Source of the DNA: an uncultured Bacilli bacterium
Lineage (GTDB): Bacteria; Bacillota_I; Bacilli_A; RF39; UBA660
NCBI GenBank assembly: GCA_947626215.1
Contig: CANQRJ010000086.1
Location: forward strand, 1 to 5,807
Length of the DNA stretch: 5,807 bases
Direction: 5' to 3'
A program made the position numbers and the translations under genes. Under the pieces are notes generated by a model that searched no databases, had not been told where the DNA came from, and was given only the letters and a program-made list of their open reading frames with translations. Below, piece by piece: positions 1-5,807 of the stretch. Within the stretch, counting starts at the first letter, position 1; every line of letters starts with the position of its first letter.

Positions 1-16
1 AAAATTTTATTTAACT

Positions 17-47
17 AAAAAGAGAGCCATTTACTTAATATGCCCTC
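17..47 (-). terminator. Rho-independent terminator after the mutS operon
   Basis: On the minus strand GAGGGC (47-42) pairs with GCTCTC (27-22), including one G-U pair, across a 14-nt loop. A run of five T (21-17) follows at once. It begins four bases past the TAA of the 167-residue ORF, so it would end the mutS transcript. The stem is short and the loop fairly long, so efficiency may be moderate. Confidence 0.6.
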
Positions 48-50
48 GTT

Positions 51-554
51 TTAGTATGTCTTAGTCTGAATAGTTACGTTTTCTTTCCTTTCAAGCTTTT
101 TCTCTAAGGATTCATTTAAGAAAAGATACTTATAACAAGGTATTTCTTCTATAAAAGATTTCATCTGACTTAAAAATTCCCAATCACTTTCTAAAATCGC
201 TTCATTCGTATAATCAATCAAAACTTTTTTTCTTTTATAATAAGCTAAAATGTTTTCTTTTTTTCCTGGCATTTCATATAAAAAATTCCAATTCATCTTT
301 TCATCTAGAACAGAATACGTTAGAATCCTTTCTTTTTGAAGCTCCATAAATATAGGAATATCTTTGATTTTTTGATTTAAATAGGTTTCATTAGAAATTA
401 CATAAAATTCAAGTGAATTTAATAAATGATATAATTTTAAATATTCTACTTTAGTAAAGTCATTTAAAACACTCTCTTTTAAAATTTGTAAAATGATTTC
501 ATTCTTATCTTCTTCTAAATGATTCTCCCCTACATAATAAATACTTTTATTCAT
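51..554 (-). CDS. Hypothetical protein, 167 aa, downstream of mutS
   Basis: I do not recognise this family. The protein begins MNKSIYYVGEN and is rich in Lys, Glu, Leu, Ile and aromatic residues. It has no signal peptide, membrane segment or cysteine cluster, so it is probably a soluble cytoplasmic protein, largely helical in its second half. The ATG at 554 is chosen over a GTG nine bases upstream (563-561) because that GTG lies inside the Shine-Dalgarno sequence AGGTGA (565-560), which is ideally spaced for the ATG. The gene starts 32 bp after the mutS stop with no promoter or terminator between, so it is probably co-transcribed with mutS, and a terminator follows its TAA. The operon position alone does not show a role in mismatch repair. 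Base composition matches mutS, giving no sign of recent transfer. Confidence 0.75.
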   Translation of the reverse strand: MNKSIYYVGENHLEEDKNEIILQILKESVLNDFTKVEYLKLYHLLNSLEFYVISNETYLNQKIKDIPIFMELQKERILTYSVLDEKMNWNFLYEMPGKKENILAYYKRKKVLIDYTNEAILESDWEFLSQMKSFIEEIPCYKYLFLNESLEKKLERKENVTIQTKTY

Positions 555-559
555 GATAT

Positions 560-565
560 TCACCT
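560..565 (-). promoter_or_regulatory. Ribosome binding site deciding the ORF start
   Basis: AGGTGA on the minus strand lies five bases before the ATG at 554. It overlaps the alternative GTG, which rules that codon out as the likely start. Confidence 0.65.
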
Positions 566-586
566 ATTTTATTTTATGTAAGTTTT

Positions 587-3121
587 TTATTTTTCTTCCA
601 TTTTCCATTCATATAAAAGATTTAGTGCTTCCATTGGAGTTAAATGAAGAGGATCAATCGAATCTAACTTTTCTTTTAAAGAATCTTTTTCCGGTTCAAA
701 ATCCATCTGAAATTGGATTTGAGTTTCTTTAGGAGTTTTATCTTTTTTATTGCTTTCATACTGTTTTAATAATTCTTCGGCATTTGAAATCACTTCATCT
801 GGTAATCCGGCTAATTTGGCTACATGAATTCCATAGCTTTTATCTACGGATCCATTTTTAATTTTATGTAAGAAAATGAGCGTTCCATTTTCTTCAGATG
901 CACTTACATGAACATTTTTTATGGAAGGATTCGTAAACTCCATACTCGTAAGTTCATGATAATGAGTAGAGAAAAGCGTTTTACAACGAATGCGAGTAGA
1001 AACATATTCTAAAATCGAGGCCGCTAGACTCATACCATCATATGTGGCAGTTCCTCTTCCTAGTTCATCAAATAATATAAGACTATCTTCTGTCGCATTA
1101 CAAATGGCGTTTTTCGCTTCTTTCATTTCTACCATGAAGGTGGATTCGCCACTCACTAAGTCATCACTAGCACCAATACGGGTGAAAATTTTATCAATAA
1201 TGGGTAGATTTGCTTTTTCGGCAGGAACGTAAGATCCCATCTGAGCCAATATGACAATAATCGCAAGTTGTCTCATAAAAGTAGATTTTCCACTCATATT
1301 AGGTCCAGTGATTAAAAGAGTATGAATAGAAGAATCCATCATGCAGTCATTCGCGACATATTCATAATTGCTTACTTTTTCAATAACAGGATGTCTTCCA
1401 TTTTTAATTTCAATTTTATGTTCATGATTTAAAGTAGGTCTTACAAAATGGTATTCTTCGGCCACCACAGATAAGGAAATAATCGCATCTAACTCAGCAA
1501 TCGCATTTGCCGTATCTTTTAATGCCAAAATTTGTTTTTTGATGGTTTCTTTAATTTCTAAAAAAAGATCATACTCCATATCGATTATTTTTTCTTCAGC
1601 ATTTAATATTAAAGCTTCTTTTTCTTTTAATTCAGGACTTATGTATCTCTCACAACCGGTAAGCGTTTGTCTTCTTTCCCAATTTAGACTTTCTTTTACA
1701 TTATTAATTTGTCCTTTGGTCACTTCAATATAATAACCAAATACTTTGTTAAATCCAACTTTTAAATTTTTAATTCCTGTTTCTTCTTTTAATTTTGATT
1801 CAAAATTGGCAATAAAATCTTTTCCTCCACTTCGAATACTTTTTAATTCATCTAATTCCTTGTTGTAACCTTCTTTAATTAAATATCCTTCTTTTATCGT
1901 GACAGGTGGATTTTCGTAAATGGAACGTTCAAGCAAATCATAAATATCTTCATGAGTTGAAATGTTTAAATCAAACCCTAATTCTTTTACCCAGTTCTTA
2001 ATATCCGGAAGTTCTTTTAAACTTGACTTTAATTGAAGTAAATCTCTTGCATTTAATGAGCCACAAGAAATTTTTCCACAAAGACGCTCAATATCATAAA
2101 TACGGTATAAAGCATTTTGTAAATTTTCTCTAATAATAAATTCATTATTTAATGTTTCTATTTTTTGGTAACGACTTTCAATATATTCTTCGTTTTTTAA
2201 AGGATTCATAAGCCATTGTTTTAATTTTCTAGATCCCATACTCGTTTTGGTTTTATCAATTAACCAAATGAGAGAATAGGTTCTTTCTTTAAGTCTTAAG
2301 GTTTCTACTAATTCTAGGTTTCTTACCGTATGAACATCCATCATTAAATAATCATCTGGTACGATCACTTCTGCGGGTTTCATATGACTTAAATCTTTTA
2401 GTTCTTTTACAACTAAATAGTAAAGTAAATGTTTAATAGAATGAATATAGTGTTCTTCTTCTAAATGCGCATAAATAGACTCATACTCCCCATTTAATTC
2501 TTCGTTGGAAAAAGATACTTCAATTCCATAATTTCCTTTTAAAAGAGAAATCAAATCTAAGTCTTCTTTATCTTTTAAGACGACTTCTAAAATGCCTAAA
2601 TTAAGAATGGTACTTAAAAGTTTTTCTTTTTGATGAGGTAAAATCGATACAAAAATAGAACCAGTTGAAATATCCGCATAACAAAGAGCATAGATGTAAG
2701 AATAATCGAGTATAGACGCGATAAAATGATTATCATGATCACTTAAAAGTTCTAAATCAACGACGGTTCCTTTACTAATCACTTGAGTAACTCCACGACT
2801 CACCATCCCTTTGGCATTTTTCGGGTCTTCTAATTGATCACAGATGGCGACTTTATAACCTTTTTGAATTAATTTTTCAATATAAGGTTTCACTGAATGA
2901 AAAGGAACACCACACATCGGAATTCGTTCTTCTAACCCTGCATTTTTACCTGTTAAAGTAAGTTCGAGTTCTCGAGATGCAGTTTCCCCATCTTCAAAAA
3001 ATAACTCATAAAAATCTCCTACTCGATAAAATAATAATTCATTTTCATAGTCCTTTTTAATATCTAAATATTGTTTCATCATCGGACTAATTTTTGTTAA
3101 ATCCACTTCACTACGTTTCAT
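587..3121 (-). CDS. mutS: DNA mismatch repair protein MutS
   Basis: MutS is the cytoplasmic dimeric ATPase that clamps DNA, senses mispairs and small loops, and recruits MutL. From the ATG at 3121 the protein has 844 residues, normal for bacterial MutS. Visible landmarks are: the mismatch-reading Phe-X-Glu in GDFYELF (residues 35-41) of domain I; the conserved IPMCGVPFHS stretch (about 67-76); a connector, lever and clamp region with GYYIEVTK (about 462-469); Walker A GPNMSGKST (606-614); Walker B ILFDELGRGT (682-691); and the STHYHEL histidine loop (718-724). The C-terminal tail has QIQFQMDF (about 801-808), which may be a beta-clamp-binding motif like that of Bacillus MutS, and ends in the usual LTPMEALNLLYEW helix. 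No key residue is missing. An in-frame TTG at 3148 would add nine residues, but it lies beside the -10 box and upstream of the GAGGAAGG ribosome site, so the ATG is preferred. The gene has its own promoter and is followed by an unknown ORF, not mutL. Confidence 0.98.
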   Translation of the reverse strand: MKRSEVDLTKISPMMKQYLDIKKDYENELLFYRVGDFYELFFEDGETASRELELTLTGKNAGLEERIPMCGVPFHSVKPYIEKLIQKGYKVAICDQLEDPKNAKGMVSRGVTQVISKGTVVDLELLSDHDNHFIASILDYSYIYALCYADISTGSIFVSILPHQKEKLLSTILNLGILEVVLKDKEDLDLISLLKGNYGIEVSFSNEELNGEYESIYAHLEEEHYIHSIKHLLYYLVVKELKDLSHMKPAEVIVPDDYLMMDVHTVRNLELVETLRLKERTYSLIWLIDKTKTSMGSRKLKQWLMNPLKNEEYIESRYQKIETLNNEFIIRENLQNALYRIYDIERLCGKISCGSLNARDLLQLKSSLKELPDIKNWVKELGFDLNISTHEDIYDLLERSIYENPPVTIKEGYLIKEGYNKELDELKSIRSGGKDFIANFESKLKEETGIKNLKVGFNKVFGYYIEVTKGQINNVKESLNWERRQTLTGCERYISPELKEKEALILNAEEKIIDMEYDLFLEIKETIKKQILALKDTANAIAELDAIISLSVVAEEYHFVRPTLNHEHKIEIKNGRHPVIEKVSNYEYVANDCMMDSSIHTLLITGPNMSGKSTFMRQLAIIVILAQMGSYVPAEKANLPIIDKIFTRIGASDDLVSGESTFMVEMKEAKNAICNATEDSLILFDELGRGTATYDGMSLAASILEYVSTRIRCKTLFSTHYHELTSMEFTNPSIKNVHVSASEENGTLIFLHKIKNGSVDKSYGIHVAKLAGLPDEVISNAEELLKQYESNKKDKTPKETQIQFQMDFEPEKDSLKEKLDSIDPLHLTPMEALNLLYEWKMEEK

Positions 3122-3131
3122 TTTCTTACTG

Positions 3132-3139
3132 CCTTCCTC
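3132..3139 (-). promoter_or_regulatory. Ribosome binding site of mutS
   Basis: GAGGAAGG on the minus strand stands ten bases before the ATG at 3121. It is inside the longer TTG-initiated frame, which argues against the TTG as start. Confidence 0.65.
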
Positions 3140-3148
3140 ATTAACCAA

Positions 3149-3157
3149 ATTATACCA
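3149..3157 (-). promoter_or_regulatory. Extended -10 promoter of mutS
   Basis: The minus strand reads TGGTATAAT (3157-3149), a perfect TATAAT with the upstream TGn of an extended -10 element. No good -35 hexamer lies 17 bp upstream, where the sequence is T-rich, which fits extended -10 promoters. Transcription would start around 3141-3143, leaving a leader of only about 20 nt that still holds the ribosome site. The promoter lies just beyond the terminator T-run of the upstream gene, so mutS appears to be transcribed independently. Confidence 0.65.
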
Positions 3158-3165
3158 TTTGATAC

Positions 3166-3192
3166 AAAAAAAAGAAAGGTTTAGTTTCCTTT
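3166..3192 (-). terminator. Probable terminator of the 426-aa envelope protein gene
   Basis: On the minus strand AAAGG (3192-3188) can pair with CCTTT (3179-3175) over an 8-nt loop, with further A-T pairing after one mismatch. It ends in eight T (3173-3166). It lies about 20 bp beyond the TAA at 3212. The stem is short and AT-rich, so termination may be leaky and let some transcription run into mutS. Confidence 0.5.
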
Positions 3193-3211
3193 TTTAAATT
3201 TTTAGATTTTT

Positions 3212-4492
3212 TTAATTTTCATTCATTTCTAATATGTAATTATCTGTTGTTGTTCCACTTCCACTTACAATTTTAACATTCGAAGAAAGATATAAAACAG
3301 GTTGAATTTTTTTGGTACTTCCTTCACTTAAAAGTAAAGATTCTTCTTTTGGTTTGATCCAATTGTTACATGAATCTGTTGAAAGAGAGTCAGTGCATGC
3401 ATATAAGTAATCAGAAGTATACATAAGTCCTATAGAAGCCTTTATATCATTAGTAGATTTCCATTCGGTTCCATTTTCTCTTTCTTCTTGATATAAAGAA
3501 TCTGCTGTCTTATCACTTGAATCATTTTGATAAATACTCCAAATAATATCCGTATCAATCATACTTTTGGCTTCACTTGTTAAATTTGTTGTATAATAAT
3601 CTCCATTATTTAGATTGTTCATTAGAGATGAATCGTTCCAATTTGTTTCCTCTTCATCTGTGACTTCTATTTCTTCTCCAATTAATTTTATACGCTCGTC
3701 AACTCCACCTTCTGTTTGTACATTTACTAAACCGATGATACGCCATTTGTTTTCTTCATTATTAAATTTAACATAATTATTTGGATTGGATCCTTCATAA
3801 CGGAATTCAGAATTTGCAAAACCTTTATTTGTACCTGTATATTCTTTATGATCAATTTTATGTAAGCCATCTCCTTCTTCAACTACAGGAACATTTATTC
3901 CTGATAAATTGGTTTCTGGTTTATTTATGTATGATGCGCTTAACGTAATATATCCACCCCAAGCAGATTTTTCTACATCGCTATCGTTTTCATTTTTTGT
4001 TTCTGTTGTCACTCTTTCATCTAACCATACTCTTAAATCATAAGATTTTGACTCTTCTGAATCTAAATATCCGGTTTCTAATATATAACCTTTGTTCGTA
4101 TCATGTAATAAAGTTTCCTCCATTGAGTTATAATTATTTAATAATTGAGGGGAATGACTATCTAATTTTATTTTTACATACTGATCATCCAATGTCGAAG
4201 TATCATGAACTTCTAATTGAATATTATATTCTGCATAAGTTTCACAATGATTTGTAACAGTAAATTGGTATGCATCTAACCCTGAACCATCTTTATCTGT
4301 CATTGGAAAAGCATTTTCTAATTTAATATTGCTTCCTGAAGTTTCATTAAATTTAACATCAAAACAAGAAGTTGCTAATGTATTCTCTCCTTCTTGTTTT
4401 AAATTTAAACTCCAATATGCAAAACTAATACCAGTGATAAAAACAAGAACTACAACTAGTATAACTCCTAAAAAATAAATATTCTTTTTCAT
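3212..4492 (-). CDS. Secreted two-domain envelope protein, TasA-like N-terminus
   Basis: The 426-residue product starts with KK and a hydrophobic core (residues 5-25) ending in GISFAYW, the pattern of SipW-type signal peptides of TasA/camelysin-like proteins; cleavage may follow Ala25. Residues 28-190 look like a TasA-like beta domain: an I-x-L-x-N-A-x-P-M-x-D motif (56-66), FTVTN at 77-81, a likely disulfide between Cys43 and Cys83, and YDLRVWLDE (151-159) with AWGGYITLSASY (177-188) as late strands. A linker (191-204) leads to a second domain (205-426) with GDGLHKIDHKEY, EFRYEGSNPNNYVKF, WRIIGLVNV, and a closing QPVLYLSSNVKI. That domain is paralogous to the product of the next gene upstream but about 24 residues shorter near its end. 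I know this domain type only as an uncharacterised surface family of gut Firmicutes; a C-type-lectin/DUF6273-like fold is a guess. The start is ATG with AGGTGGAG (4501-4494) just before it. No SipW peptidase is present in the window. Confidence 0.85.
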   Translation of the reverse strand: MKKNIYFLGVILVVVLVFITGISFAYWSLNLKQEGENTLATSCFDVKFNETSGSNIKLENAFPMTDKDGSGLDAYQFTVTNHCETYAEYNIQLEVHDTSTLDDQYVKIKLDSHSPQLLNNYNSMEETLLHDTNKGYILETGYLDSEESKSYDLRVWLDERVTTETKNENDSDVEKSAWGGYITLSASYINKPETNLSGINVPVVEEGDGLHKIDHKEYTGTNKGFANSEFRYEGSNPNNYVKFNNEENKWRIIGLVNVQTEGGVDERIKLIGEEIEVTDEEETNWNDSSLMNNLNNGDYYTTNLTSEAKSMIDTDIIWSIYQNDSSDKTADSLYQEERENGTEWKSTNDIKASIGLMYTSDYLYACTDSLSTDSCNNWIKPKEESLLLSEGSTKKIQPVLYLSSNVKIVSGSGTTTDNYILEMNEN

Positions 4493-4513
4493 ACTCCACC
4501 TACTTTAATATTT

Positions 4514-4558
4514 AGTTTACAATAACTTAAAATACTTTTTAAAAGTTTACAACACTTT
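4514..4558 (-). repeat. Two AGTTTACAA direct repeats, possible promoter/operator
   Basis: AGTTTACAA occurs at 4514-4522 and at 4544-4552, exactly 30 bp apart. The match extends to 12 of 15 positions (4514-4528 against 4544-4558). Read on the minus strand each copy contains TTGTAA, a possible -35 box. For the upstream copy a poor -10 (TAAGTT, 4529-4524) sits at 17 bp. The copies lie between the preceding terminator and the ribosome site of the 426-aa gene, so they may be a regulator site or tandem promoters. No regulator is identified. Confidence 0.35.
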
Positions 4559-4567
4559 AGTTGAAAT

Positions 4568-4600
4568 AAAAAACAGTAAATTCATAAAATATGAATTTAC
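4568..4600 (-). terminator. Perfect-palindrome terminator, probably bidirectional
   Basis: An 11-bp perfect stem, GTAAATTCATA with TATGAATTTAC, closes a 3-nt loop at 4576-4600. On the minus strand TGTTTTTT follows (4575-4568); on the plus strand CTTTTT follows. It lies eight bases after the TAA of the truncated surface-protein gene and separates it from the next gene, which therefore needs its own promoter. Confidence 0.75.
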
Positions 4601-4680
4601 CTTTTTATTTATAATTCAAGTTTATAATTATTTCCGTATGATCCATCTCCATCTGAAACCATAACGGAAGGCTTTAGATA

Positions 4681-4797
4681 CACGACAGGACGGATATTAT
4701 AATGATTGCCCGCATTGGTGGCATTGCCCCTCCCCTGCCACCACAACATAAACACATAGTTCGCATAGAGCGAATTCGTAGCAGGCGACATGGTCCA
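4681..4797 (-). other. GC-rich, atypical-codon patch in the lectin-like domain
   Basis: These 39 codons run from WTMSP to RPVV (residues 258-296 counted from the TTG). Bases 4691-4790 are about 50% G+C, against roughly 30% elsewhere, and 25 of 39 codons end in G or C, including GGG, AGG, GGC, GCG and TCG, which are scarce in the neighbouring genes. The encoded stretch is rich in Asn, Gly, Trp and Tyr and lies just before the conserved end of the domain. It contains an imperfect 18-bp tandem repeat (4711-4728 and 4693-4710) coding G-N-x-x-N-x twice. The 426-aa paralog lacks most of this segment. A variable or recombined cassette is possible. Confidence 0.5.
4716..4743. repeat. 8-bp GC-rich inverted repeat inside the coding region
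   Basis: TGGTGGCA (4716-4723) and TGCCACCA (4736-4743) are perfect reverse complements around a 12-base loop of TTGCCCCTCCCC. On the coding strand the loop carries two GGGG runs, preceded by two GG pairs, so the mRNA could fold either as a hairpin or as a two-layer G-quadruplex. Such a structure stands out in an AT-rich gene. Confidence 0.6.
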
Positions 4798-5713
4798 TTG
4801 TCCATTTTTTATAAATAGCCAATCATTATTGTAACAGTCTTCATTACCATCCCCATCCCAGTTATACATTTCTGTATCTAAACAACTGGTTCGATTTGTT
4901 TCTGCTCCTCCACTTGTTGCATATCCATAATCACTTGGATACATAAGTCCTACTAATGCTTTTTTATCTCCTTCTGTTTGCCATTCGGTGGTTCTTGTTA
5001 CTTCATCATTACATTCTTTTCCATATGTACCTAACGGATTACACATTTTTCCATCGTTTGTACTTCTTTCCCAATCATAAAAATGTTTTGGTAATCCAGT
5101 TTCATAATCATTATTTCCATTTGTTCCTGTATTCCATATAATATCATCTGATATATAACTTTCTGAACCACTTAAACCTTGATCAGTAAAATCACAATTT
5201 TTTGTACTATTATTATAATTAATATAACATATTCCACTAGAGCCATTCCAATAAAGACTATTATTTGCAAAACTATCTTGTTCATTACCACTTCTATCTT
5301 GTAATTTATTTGTTTCATATCCAGGATTTAAGAGCTTCATGATGTCTGCTTGACTCCATTCATTGACTCCAGCATAATCATTTACACTATTTTCTGAAGT
5401 GTCCCAAACATAGTCACCTATAGAATCTCTTATAATTTTTACTCTTTGTTCGATTCCTTTAGTAGTTTTTACATTCACGAGTCCTATCATTCTCCATGTA
5501 TCTGTTTCTCCATTAAATTCCACATAATTACTTGGACTTTTTCCTGCATATCTTAACTCATCATCCAATGTTTTCCATTCATCTGGTAATCCTGTATCAT
5601 CTTCTTTATGCGATACAACATAAAGTCCATTCCCTTCTGTAGTCGGAGTTATTTCTTTTATAGTGTCTATTAATGTCTTTTTCTTTTTTTGAATTTCAAT
5701 AGTATCTTATACG

Positions 5714-5807
5714 TGGACAGTTTTTCATTTCAAAGAAAAAGAATAACTTTACACCGTTATCCCTTTTGTCTCTCAAAATTGATTAAATGACCCTTTTCTG
5801 CTAAAAT
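5714..5807. mobile_element. Probable insertion-sequence end (IS21-like?), partial
   Basis: From TGGACAG at 5714 to the window edge there is no gene-like frame, but a motif recurs. CCCTTTTGTCTCTCAAAAT (5761-5779) is repeated 30 bp later as CCCTTTTCTGCTAAAAT (5791-5807), and TGGACAGTTTTTC (5714-5726) resembles TGACCCTTTTC (5788-5798). Reiterated motifs beside a TG...CA-type tip are known for IS21-family ends, where they serve as transposase-binding sites. The position, just where the surface-protein frame breaks off, supports an insertion. No transposase is visible; the element would extend past the window. The family assignment is tentative. Confidence 0.4.

Larger units (their letters stand above)
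4609..5706 (-). pseudogene. 5'-truncated surface protein, C-terminal lectin-like domain
   Basis: The frame is open for 365 codons from just after an in-frame TAA (5709-5707) to the TAA at 4609. It has no ATG or GTG start. The only usable codon, TTG at 5568, gives 319 residues but lacks a convincing ribosome site and cuts into the domain: the upstream translation TEGNGLYVVSHKE matches GDGLHKIDHKE of the 426-aa neighbour, so homology begins near 5645. Shared motifs follow: ELRYAGKSPSNYVEF, WRMIGLVNV, RVKIIRDS, a WS-ADIMKLLNPGY segment, GLMYPSDYGYA and the closing RPVVYLKPSV. Cysteines occur in likely disulfide pairs, which fits an exported protein. The expected signal peptide and TasA-like half are absent; the frame stops a few bases from a putative insertion-sequence end. 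I infer a full-length paralog cut by an insertion, with its 5' part beyond the window. Less likely, it is an intact gene starting at TTG. The terminator is preserved and the frame undamaged, so the break may be recent. Confidence 0.65.

Noticed and set aside
990..1232. Plus-strand open frame of 80 codons
   Set aside because: It is antisense to the MutS ATPase domain, whose motifs fix the minus-strand frame; there is no ribosome site or recognisable protein.
1539..1733. Plus-strand open frame of 64 codons
   Set aside because: It is antisense to the MutS clamp region, has a biased composition typical of a shadow frame, and resembles no family I know.
3997..4257. Plus-strand open frame of 86 codons
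   Set aside because: It is antisense to the TasA-like domain of the 426-aa protein; its Leu/Ile/His-rich translation reflects the opposite strand.
4760..4774. Small inverted repeat TTCGC/GCGAA with a 5-base loop
   Set aside because: Five base pairs are too few to set apart from chance within a coding region; the 8-bp repeat at 4716-4743 is the stronger signal.
4956..5141. Plus-strand open frame of 61 codons
   Set aside because: It is antisense to the truncated surface-protein gene; the Phe/Tyr/His-rich translation looks membrane-like only because the coding strand is AT-rich.
5566..5568. TTG as a genuine start for a 319-aa protein
   Set aside because: There is no clear Shine-Dalgarno sequence, and similarity to the paralog continues about 75 bases further upstream in the same frame.
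5760..5807. Short minus-strand frame ILAEKGHLINFERQKG entering from the window edge
   Set aside because: It has 16 codons before a stop and overlaps the repeated motifs of the putative element end; it could be the tail of a transposition gene, but nothing supports that.
5714..5807. Tn7-like or CRISPR-repeat interpretation of the CCCTTTT repeats
   Set aside because: There are only two clear copies of unequal length, the tip is TGGACAG and not the TGT of Tn7-type ends, and the 30-bp spacing has no repeat-spacer pattern.

Overview
The window is about 5.8 kb of AT-rich DNA (roughly 30% G+C by eye). It suggests a low-GC Gram-positive bacterium of the Bacilli or a gut-type Firmicutes/Mollicutes relative. 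Reasons are strong A/T codon bias, TAA stops throughout, purine-rich Shine-Dalgarno sites, a MutS of the Firmicutes type (GPNMSGKST Walker A), and an envelope protein with a TasA/camelysin-like N-terminus. All supported genes lie on the minus strand, so they are read from high to low coordinates. The genus cannot be fixed from the sequence.

In reading order: (1) Positions 5807-5714 look like the end of an insertion sequence, with reiterated terminal motifs; an IS21-like element is the best guess. (2) Positions 5706-4609 are the 3' part of a gene for a secreted, probably lectin-like C-terminal domain. It has no credible start codon and its homology runs upstream of the only possible TTG start, so it appears to be 5'-truncated. 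Its last third holds a sharply GC-rich patch with an 8-bp inverted repeat and G-runs. A perfect palindromic terminator follows. (3) Positions 4492-3212 are an intact gene for a 426-residue envelope protein. It has a SipW-type signal peptide, a TasA-like beta domain, and a shortened version of the C-terminal domain seen in (2). (4) A weak terminator is followed directly by an extended -10 promoter and mutS (3121-587), which encodes the mismatch-recognition ATPase. (5) An unrecognised 167-residue ORF (554-51) follows 32 bp after mutS and ends at a terminator, so mutS and this ORF probably form a two-gene operon. mutL, the common Firmicutes partner of mutS, is not between mutS and this terminator.

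The window therefore joins a housekeeping repair operon to a pair of paralogous surface-protein genes, one of them apparently broken by a mobile element. The most interesting part is the C-terminal patch of the broken paralog. It differs from its surroundings in composition, is missing from the neighbouring paralog, and lies where C-type-lectin-like proteins carry their binding face. That makes it a candidate variable or recombined segment. No reverse transcriptase or template repeat is visible here, so this remains a hypothesis.
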